Shown here: one piece after another, positions 56,355 to 64,000 of the stretch | Layout of the letters: every line of letters starts with the position of its first letter | Position numbering within the stretch: position 1 is the first letter of the stretch | Made by a program: the position numbers and the translations under genes | Assembly (NCBI GenBank): GCA_037447655.1 | Contig: JBBHKE010002012.1 | Span: 71,732-135,731 of the forward strand | From: Zygnema cylindricum | Taxonomy: Eukaryota; Streptophyta; Zygnematophyceae; Zygnematales; Zygnemataceae | Reading direction: 5' to 3' | DNA: 64,000 bases | Notes under the pieces: generated by a model | Databases searched by the model: none | What the model was told of the DNA's origin: nothing | What the model saw: the letters and a program-made list of their open reading frames with translations, nothing else

Positions 56355-58555
56355 ATGTCGTCTAGCAAGTGGGACGATTGGCAAGAGGACAGTTATCAAC
56401 AAAAGAATATGAAAAATAAAAAAGCAAAGAAAATGCGGAATGAAGGAAGAACACAAAAAACAAAAAAGTATTCGAAGAAGTGGACGACGGAGGAGCCCGT
56501 AAACTGGATGACGCAACCGGAGGAAAACAACAAGGACTGGGGAGAGTGCACGCAGAAAAAAAACTACAATCACTCGGAATACAATTACTTGGAATATGGG
56601 ATAGAGGAATATGGGATGGAGGAAGAAAACTACGATTACTTGGAAAACAGGGTAGAGGAGGAGAACGTGGAGGACTGGGCAGGCTGGACACGGGAGGAAT
56701 GTGGGGAGTGGGAGGAAGGTAAGGTTTTAAGTAAAATTGGGTATAGAAGGTACAAGGACAAGGACTAAAAAATGGGTGCTTTGTATGACAATGCTTGACT
56801 ATTCTTGTAAACAATGTTTGAATTGAAACCGAACACGCGGCACAAGAACGAACTAATAAATGTACATTATCATTGTATGCATCATTATAGATACATCATT
56901 GTATACATCATTATAAATATATTGTATACATCATTATACATATATCATTGTATATATCATTATAAATATATTATTGTATACATCATTATAAATGTATCAT
57001 TGTATACATCATTATAAATGTATCATTGTATACATCATTATAATTATGTGCCAGAAGTTGAAGCGATTACTATAGGAACCAGAGAAATGTAACAGCGGCC
57101 TCGCTGTGAATTCTCAACTTTGCACCTAATCTGGTTAATTTTTGATCCTTTTTTTTTTCTTTTTTGTAATTATTCAGAGACCGGAGAAGAAATCCGTACA
57201 ATTGAGTACAAAGGCGAACCCGGTGATCATATCAAGAGTGGTTTGAAGGGAAGGCTTTACTTTCATGAAGGTAATTTCATAGAAAACATAACGAGGAACT
57301 AATTCAAGTTCATTATGTGGTCCACAAATTGCTACATTTTCTTGAGTTGTTTCACGTGGGACACATGGAAGCAAAAACTTTGCTTTGCCAACATGGCTAA
57401 TTGAAAACATTCAATTTTTTTCCTTCCTCTAGGCAACTCTTTTTTGCAACGGTGTTCGAATTGTATACAAAATCCATTGTCTCTAGAAAATGCCTCTTTA
57501 TGTCCATTTTTTAAAAGTCTATAATGCTTAAAAAGTGGAAATGTTGTTTACCATTGACAATATGGTTTGCCAAAATGACATGTATTGTTTGTTAACAAGA
57601 TTGTTTAAAAGTTTTTTTTTTGTATTTTAGGCATTTACATGGGCGGAGATCGGGTAATACACCTTATGGGACCGAGAAAAAGCGACATCGCCAAACCTTG
57701 TCCGATTTGCGACACGTGTTATGATAGGGATGGTGTATTCCTATCGTGTGTTACATGTTTTGTAGGAAAAGGTCCACAACCAGAAAAAGTTGTGTACAAA
57801 TGGCTAAAAGAAAGTCCACCGAAAGAAGTTCTCGCAAGGTGTGTGTTACAAAAGAAAAAAATACATAAATCTCAACATCTGAGGGTCTATATGGTTTATA
57901 TATAGTTGTGTGGTTATGTTTACCTCTCAAGGATAGAAATGTGATCTTAGCGAAAAGACGTTAATGATAACATCTTATTAAAGTTGGGTTGCACTCTCCA
58001 GGATCTTTTTGCATAAATGTAATTAAAATAAAATTAGCATCTTCTAATCTTCCTTCATAACAACCATGTGATCCACTTTCGCTTTCTATACTTGGTCAGT
58101 TTAAATTTGTGTCTGATCTTTGCTGTTTGCTACTCATTTAAGGTAACAAATAAGTAAAATAGTAAGGTTTATGAAAAATGCCGGATGGTAAACCATTTTG
58201 AGTACATGGAAATAAAAGAGAGGAGTATCCAGAAAGAAAACTGATAAAAGTCATATAGGACCAAAGAAACCAAAAATCAAAATCACATACATTATAAGTC
58301 AACTGATTGGGTTGAAAAAACTTTGTTTTGACGGAGTTTTGGGACAGGGCTGAAGAAGAGTGGCGCAGCAATTCCCGAATATACAATATAACTGATTGGA
58401 ACTGCGAAAATTTTGCATTGTTTTGTAAAACTGGGAAGAACTGTACTAGCACTCAAGTTGTTAAACTGATGGTCTTTGGTTTTTTAGCTGCTGTACCGCT
58501 CCATTTCCTTAATCGCTTTATTCCACCTCCCTTTCATGTTGTGAACTATGTATAA
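56355..58555 (+). CDS. LRAT (NC) domain protein with Trp/Glu-rich N-terminal extension, 4 exons
   Basis: Exons 56355-56718, 57178-57270, 57631-57838 and 58348-58555 have GT/AG borders (GTAAGG, GTAATT and GTGTGT donors; TATTCAG, TATTTTAG and GGGACAG acceptors) and join in frame to give 290 aa. The LRAT/H-rev107 thiol acyltransferase fold is shown by GEPGDHI (about 134-140), FHEGIYMGGDRVIHL (150-164) and DWNCENFALFCKTG (238-251). The catalytic His/His/Cys are H151, H163 and C241; the His pair is 12 residues apart as in LRAT itself. CPICDTC...LSCVTCF is the cysteine-rich insert typical of plant members. A hydrophobic stretch near the C-terminus (about 260-283) could be a membrane segment. Residues 1-121 are charged, Trp/Tyr/Glu/Lys-rich and unlike other plant members I know. 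Likely role: acyl transfer or lipid remodelling; substrate unknown. Confidence 0.88.
56865..57045. repeat. about 26-bp tandem repeat in intron 1
   Basis: Units ATCATTGTATACATCATTATA, here given without the variable tail (AATATAT/AATGT), occur six to seven times inside intron 1 of the LRAT-domain gene. Confidence 0.88.
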
Positions 58556-58629
58556 GACTTTATCAGTTTTTACTCTAGTGACTATTTGTCGTATATCTTA
58601 AACTTTGTGTCGATTGTTTGACCAAACGA

Positions 58630-58742
58630 TGCTCTAAGAATGTTACTAAGCAAGTTATTTTTTTACTATTTTAGGATCTTTCTCGAAGCTCTAAGAATGT
58701 TACTAAGCAAGTTATTTTTTTCTATTTTGGGATCTTTCTGGT
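58630..58742. repeat. 56-bp tandem duplication 3' of the LRAT gene
   Basis: GCTCTAAGAATGTTACTAAG through TTTAGGATCTTTCT is present at 58631-58685 and 58689-58740, with two or three differences. Confidence 0.9.
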
Positions 58743-59155
58743 ATAAAAGCAGTTTTTTGTACTATATGGACTTATGTTTTTCTGCAATCCGGAAAGGTTA
58801 CTTACAAACAAAAGATACATTGAAGGCGATATCTTTTATGTTAAGCTCAGGAATAAAATGACGAATAATATCCTTTTGATGCTTTGGTTTTTACAAAAAA
58901 ATGTAAAGAGAATTAATATTTAATGGGAGTCAAATAACAATATTTAGTGGGATGGCAAGAATTAGGGTATTTTCTTCAAACAGATGCTTTTGAAAATACA
59001 ATGGCCAGAACATCCATTCTCTCTCCCCCTCCCTCACTCTCTCTTTCCCTCTCTCCCTCTCTCCCAACCCCTTCTCGAATTCGTGAATCACTATTAAAAT
59101 GTAAAATAATCATGGTTGTTTCTAGAATGTAAGGTAATTATTAGTGTGGGACTAT

Positions 59156-59278
59156 AGAAAGGAAGAAAGAAGAAAGGAAGAAAGAAAGAAAGAAAGAAAA
59201 AAAAAGATAAAGAAAGGAAGAAATGAATTAAGGAAAGTAAAGAGAGAAAGAAACATGAAAGGAAAGTAGTGAAAGAAA
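59156..59278. repeat. GAAA/GGAAGAAA microsatellite
   Basis: Purine-rich tetranucleotide repeats lead directly into the GC palindrome at 59279. Another CT microsatellite lies at 59018-59065. Confidence 0.85.
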
Positions 59279-59317
59279 GACCCGGACCGGACCGGACCGT
59301 CCGTCCGGACCCGGGTC
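59279..59317. repeat. GC-rich palindrome of CCGGA units
   Basis: GACCCGGACCGGACCGGAC on the left faces GTCCGTCCGGACCCGGGTC, its near-perfect inverted copy. GGTTCCGGTTCGGTTCGG follows. Strikingly GC-rich against an AT-rich surround. Confidence 0.85.
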
Positions 59318-59384
59318 TTTCCGGTTCCGGTTCGGTTCGGAACGGTTCAGTTTTTGGAACTAAAATAGTAAAATGTTATTCCAT

Positions 59385-59697
59385 AGTACACCGTGTATCG
59401 CTATTAGTGTTAACACTGCTAGCGATTCACGGTGTACTGTAATGCCCGGTCATGCACAAAGTGACATTGCGTGACGCGACACAAATCGAACGGTTCTCTC
59501 GAACCCTAACATTTCTTCCGCGGAGTTTATAATAGCGTTATTAATTCGCCAAATGACGTGGCTTGTTTCTAACCGTTTGAATAATTAGCGTCAAGAAATA
59601 AAAACATAGTATTCTCGCCAGTATTTTAGGTTCGAGAGGCAAAATTTAAGGGCACCGATATAGTGCCATTCACGCTAACGACGATACACGGCGCACT
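59385..59697. mobile_element. MITE-like element with 27-bp inverted ends
   Basis: The left end AGTACACCGTGTATCG and the right end CGATACACGGCGCACT are inverted copies over about 27 bases (59385-59411 and 59671-59697). The left 54 bases (59385-59438) are themselves a palindrome with 24 of 27 pairs matching. It is non-coding. A related fragment (ATCGCTATTAGTGTTAACG) lies at 53407. No target-site duplication is clear. Confidence 0.6.
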
Positions 59698-60590
59698 GCA
59701 GATAATCTCCAAATTTCTGGTTTAATCCAAAAGTGTTGCCATAACGCGTGGTTTGCCACTTGATTTTTGTAACCATCACTGTAAGAACCAACATCCATCA
59801 TTGGAATAACCTAATGTTGAAGTACAATTTGAGTTGTGTATTTAGTGATATGTACTTCTCTTAGTTGTACTTTAGTGCGCATGTTATTTTCTATGCGGAA
59901 CTGTTGTTTCACGTCAGTGTAATGTTGATTCATGTAAATGTGTTTTTGTGTACGGATACCCTTATTACTATCCGGACACACTTTTGTAATCATTGTACTT
60001 ATTTTGTCTCTTAGTTTAGTGAACATTATATTCGACGGTTACATACGTCGTACCTTTTCACGCTTACGTTGTACTTTCACAATATTCATTGTAGATTAGT
60101 GATTTTTTCATTATAGATTCCTTGTACGAAATATTCTTTCGTTCCTAACTTTGCCGTCCACCGACTTTGTCATTGGTCGTCACCAGTAATACCTTTTTTG
60201 TCCTTTGCGGCTTCGATTCTTTTGTGGACGTCGTGTAGCTCGTCCACTCTAAATGTAGAGTTATACTTAGTACTTAACCTGTTCATTCTGTACATTCAAA
60301 TCTAACCGATTATAATGAGAAGACAATTTCTCCCCTGTGCTTCTCCTTTTTGTATTCCTCTTGTCTTTTTTATCTTTACCTTTTGCTTCCATATGTTACT
60401 TTGCCATGATTATAATTCCATTCATCTTTGATATCTTTCTCCGGTTTTTCTCTCTTTCGCCCATCATGCCCTTACCTTCTACACCTAAAAGAAGCATGAA
60501 AACTTTACAAAGAAGCAACATCTGCAGCAAAGCTGAGGATTGCAATCAATCTAGATTTCTCTTCTGCCTCCGAGTAACATTTGAGACGAC
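59698..60590. other. upstream region of the SKIP16-like gene
   Basis: AT-rich, no gene recognised. The last 250 bases are pyrimidine-rich, consistent with a 5' untranslated region before the ATG at 60594. Confidence 0.4.
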
Positions 60591-60593
60591 CAG

Positions 60594-62821
60594 ATGTCTT
60601 CCCATCCTGACCTGTGGGAAGGATCTTCTGCCATTAATGCTCTCCCTGCCTCACTTCTCCTACGCATCTTCTCCTCTCTCCCTCCCAAGGAGTGTGCCAG
60701 AGCCGCCTGTGTAAGGAAAGACTGGAGCGACTCAGCAAGTGAGGATTCCATGTGGCAGGCTCACTGTCAGGAAGACTATCTTGAGAGTTCTTCTCCCCGT
60801 AAACCTAATGGAGAAGGATAATCCAGTTTCAAGGTAAATAGTGCATATGCCACAGAGTACGTCGAGGGCATAAAAAAATGCTATTTTTTTTTCTCAGGCA
60901 CCTTGATTCAAGTCTATTCTTCATGAAAAAAAATTGACGAGTGCTTAGTAGGATCAGATTGAAGTTTGATGTTTTTTGTGGTTATTGTCGCCTTCGGTTA
61001 AAATAATCTCAAATAAGATCTTTCGATTGACTTTGGGTCTTTTAATTGACCTTGGTTCTTAAATTTTCCTGCAGGAAATGTAAGAAGCATTTCATTTTGA
61101 ATTTGCCAAGTATGGAGGTCTATACAAGAGGGCCAAACTGTGCTGGTTAAGGATGGAGACATGGCTGGCTCAAAACTTGCAAGAAGTTGTGGAATCAATG
61201 CGTCGGGGGGCTTCAGAAGAGGAGCTGGATTTTGTAGAGGAAAAACTCGGGGAGAAGCTTCCTCTTCCTATGCGAATGTTGTATCAATTGCATGATGGGC
61301 AAAAGCTGCCACGTCACCTCCGCAACGACATAATTCTGGAATTTTATGGACTCTTTGGTGGTTATGGTTTTTGGGCTGAATACAGTTGCCTCTTCCTCAG
61401 ATTTCGAACTATTTCAACTGGATAAAAGAGGTCAAGAACATTGCAATTCCAAGGAGTTCTTTTTAGATTCAGAACTTTTTCACTTCCATGGTATGTTGCG
61501 ATGGCTGGAAGAGTACTCTATGCGTTTGGAGAGTGGAATGTATGTTATACGTACATTAAGTGACCCGGTGGTTTGTGTAGTTCGTGCAATTTCTATACAT
61601 AGAGACAAGGTGGTTCTTGCAATATCATTATATCCTGAAGTGCCTCCACTTTGCACTAAAGCTGTGACTCAACGAGTGCAAGTGAGTGAAACTCACCAGA
61701 ATTACCATGTTTGTTGTAGCGCTTCTTTTGAGGTAAGATAAACGAGTATTCCGTCTATGTCCTTTTTGAATATTTTTGGGATTTGATGCATCAAATCAGT
61801 ATATTCCTATGCAGTAATCATAACATTATTACTTTCAATCGTGATTAGCAATTATGTACATAGATGTGATGTTTATAAAGAGCTCTCAGGAGAAAAAAGC
61901 GGTAGTGTGTGTTAAGAGTCATTGAGCACTCCCTTTTCTTTGGTAGTTAACGTACATCAGTCTATTTTGTTCTAAGAATCTTTATTCGTATCTATTTACA
62001 TTTTGTGCTCCCTAGAGGAAAAATTCTTCTTTTGTTCTTTTGTACAAATTAGATCAGCTACTTCTTTTCAGTTTCACTACTTTCATTAAGGATCTTTAAG
62101 GACAATGCACTAAATTCACACGTGAAAATCCACAGTAAATAGCACTGTGAGACTTTGTGTCACAGGATCTCTTCTCAATTCATTTCATTCGTTCAATTCA
62201 TGGCCTCAAACACTCCACCTCCAATTGTGTGGATGGCCCAAAAATACGTTTGTGTGGGTTCTTACTCAAATACAGGCCTGCCAAGCAATTTTTGCAGTTT
62301 TTCAGAATTTGTAGAGATTCATCAATATTTTTTTGAGATACGGTCACAACCGCATCTCGATATTTTCTATGTGTGGGATGTTCTTTTTTAGGATGGAATC
62401 AGCATGTAGAATCTCTCTTTCATTCCCATCCTACGCTTTTCATATTTTCTTTCTCTTCCAATGCCACGAAAACATTTTATCGTGGATTGCTTTCCACTTC
62501 GACCATTTTTTCAAGTATAACATGATGTGTTCTAAACCATTTTCTTAGTGGTCAAGGAGAAAGAGGCGATATTTTGCAATTTATAGGTTATGTTTTCAAT
62601 CTTCAGTGTCCATGTCAGTTAACATTTATCAAGATCTTGCCATTTGAACGTAAAGTTGGTAATCGACTTGAACTTTTCGCATTCACTCTCCTTAATCTCT
62701 CTTTGTCGTCATGTGACATTCTTGTCATTGGCCAACTGATATAAACTTCTTTGATTTTGGGATTGGCTATTCAGGAACGAGCTTCAACTGCTTTTATCCC
62801 ACAACTGAGTAGTGTGAGATT
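60594..62821 (+). pseudogene. SKIP16-like F-box / Smi1-Knr4 / ApaG gene, disrupted
   Basis: Exon 1 from ATG 60594 encodes an F-box (NALPASLLLRIFSSLPPKE, then CARAACVRKDW). At 60820 an in-frame TAA precedes SSFK|GTAAAT, the conserved exon end. Exon 2 (from about 61089) gives FAKYGGLYKRAKLCWLRMET and the Smi1/Knr4 core (RRGASEEELDFVEEKLGEKL, LPMRMLYQLHDGQ) to FGGYGFW. The match then jumps to another frame at VASSSDFELFQLD, with about 35-40 family residues absent, and continues with GMLRWLEEYSMRLESG and ISLYPEVPPLCTKAVTQRVQ to a GTGAGT donor at 61682. The next exon (62775, after TATTCAG) reads ERASTAFIPQLSSVR and is cut at 62821 by an LTR; the rest of the ApaG domain is absent. SKIP16 proteins are predicted SCF ubiquitin-ligase adaptors. 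This copy cannot make the full protein. Confidence 0.85.
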
Positions 62822-63430
62822 TGTTGATTTTATTTGCGATTTTGGGCAATATCGGGTATCGCCGATTTACTGTGACCGACGTCACATCGTGGAACAGTAC
62901 TATTTGTACGGTCGGACGTCGAAGTTCAGACGACGTGGAGTCATACCATTATTACAATCATGCAGTTGTACATATTCAGGTTCACCTGAACAAGCATTCG
63001 TAGGCATCATTTCACTGGACCACATTAAAGAGTGTACATTAAAGAGTGTTTCATGCAGACAGACAACATTAGAGTACCAAAGCACTCAGAATAGACAAGA
63101 AGATACACCCTTCATCCATTAATGTCAGAACAAAGCAGCGTAGACATAGTCAAGTAAGACAAGAATAGAGTGGCTTTATTAGAAAGTCCTCGTTGTAACA
63201 CTTACCATTTATTAAAGCTACGGCATTTGTGTACCTCTATTTTGTCTACTTGTCTACTTCATCTGTTTGCTACGCATATCCCTCCCTACTCTTTTCTATC
63301 TCTCCTGTCTAACTATTTGTAGTGACTCGACTCCCCAAGCCCCTCTGTGTGTATTGACCTGTGGCCGGTCAAAGCTATCCGTGGCTACGAGATTCTCTTC
63401 CCGTTAGCTCGGATGACCGACCCAGAGCAA
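62822..63430 (+). mobile_element. TGTTGA-type LTR-like repeat, copy 3, inside the ApaG exon
   Basis: Begins TGTTGATTTTATTTGCGATT and aligns with copy 1 to about 63430. A local duplication CATTAAAGAGTGT(ACATTAAAGAGTGT) lies at 63024-63050. The ApaG reading frame does not resume before 64000, so this is either a 5' LTR of an element leaving the window or one side of a rearrangement. Confidence 0.75.
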
Positions 63431-64000
63431 CAAGATCACCCACACGCAAGAAGTATCTTTTTTTTTCGATTTGCTTGAAGCTACTGCCATACAAGAATGT
63501 TAAGGACATCCTTAAGGACAAGAGTGTACAATTACGGAAATGAGCTTTCACCACAAAGTTGGGGGATAAAGTTGTCCATAGTGTTGTCGAGGAGGGAGTG
63601 ACCCTCCAGGTGTGTAAGCCATCTTAAAGCTTCGTAGCAGTTGTTTTAATTTGAAATCTCCAATTTCAATTAATGTTGATGGAGTCTCTTCTGCTAGGTT
63701 ATATAAGGGGAAAAGGTTCATTCATGATGCTAAGCAAACTAGTTATCATCGATGTGGTTCCATGTGGGTTGACTGTGTAAGATACTTTTGAACTGCCTAA
63801 ATTGTAAACTGGGATTGCATGAGTGTGACGTAGAGTATTTTTATCTATTAATAAAGTTTATTATCTATTATCAATCAATAAAGATTGCATGAGCTCTTGC
63901 GGCAATATAATGTTCATTTGATTATGAGAAGATTCCATTGACGTATGGTTCTTGTGAAAGTAAGGCACAGAATTGGGAATTGAATTGTGTATCCGAATAA
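63431..64000. other. sequence after LTR copy 3, unassigned
   Basis: Does not resemble the internal region after copy 1 in any obvious way. Open frames are short. Nothing further is supported. Confidence 0.4.

Noticed and set aside
56865-57045. Ile/Tyr-rich open frame over the intron repeat
   Set aside because: Translation of the 26-bp tandem repeat within intron 1 of the LRAT gene.
61682-61738. Extension of the SKIP16-like exon to the GTAAGA near 61736
   Set aside because: The earlier donor GTGAGT at 61682 joins in phase to the conserved ERASTAFIP exon at 62775, as the family expects.
62155-62391. Open frame of 78 codons between SKIP16-like exons
   Set aside because: No ApaG similarity and it lies in an intron; composition is not protein-like.

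Overview
The window is nuclear DNA of a land plant. The evidence is split genes with GT/AG introns, an F-box/Smi1/ApaG gene of the SKIP16 type, a plant-style LRAT (NC) domain gene, several Ty1/copia retrotransposons primed by initiator tRNA-Met, and AAACCCT-like stretches. It is AT-rich with very large GA/CT simple repeats. The exact lineage cannot be fixed from the sequence; a seed-free plant would fit but this is not proven.

Layout. 1-5.35 kb: remains of two host genes on the + strand, one exon of electron-transfer flavoprotein:ubiquinone oxidoreductase and three exons of a conserved plant protein with a recognisable C-terminus. Two of those exon ends are partly duplicated with their splice sites, and microsatellites lie between. 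5.35-14.2 kb: no convincing multi-exon gene; decayed tandem repeats, a small Gly/His-rich reading frame, a 27-bp minisatellite and a MITE-like element. 14.2-20.5 kb: a 1-kb direct duplication flanking a minus-strand copia fragment, followed by a 2.5-kb polypurine tract. 21.1-26.1 kb: a TGTTGA-type LTR-like repeat pair around an internal region without recognisable pol. 26.1-32.2 kb: copia element 1, LTR to LTR, decayed. 32.6-33.3 kb: a possible minus-strand spliced gene. 34.3-42.7 kb: copia element 2 split by copia element 3 (target-site duplication TCAAC). 42.7-48.3 kb: copia element 4, minus strand. 48.3-52.9 kb: element 5, a pol-less relative of element 1. 52.9-56.3 kb: gene-poor, with a perfect 26-bp palindrome. 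56.36-58.56 kb: an apparently intact four-exon LRAT-domain gene. 59.3-59.7 kb: GC palindrome and a MITE-like element. 60.6-62.8 kb: a SKIP16-like gene with an in-frame stop, an internal deletion and a TGTTGA-type LTR inside its ApaG exon. 62.8-64.0 kb: that LTR and sequence running off the window.

Only the LRAT-domain gene looks complete and functional. Most of the rest is transposon archaeology. The recurring theme is rearrangement rather than simple point decay: inverted fragments inside LTRs, nested insertions, duplicated exon edges carrying splice sites, and GA tracts at duplication boundaries. No prokaryote-like system, CRISPR array or gene cluster was seen.
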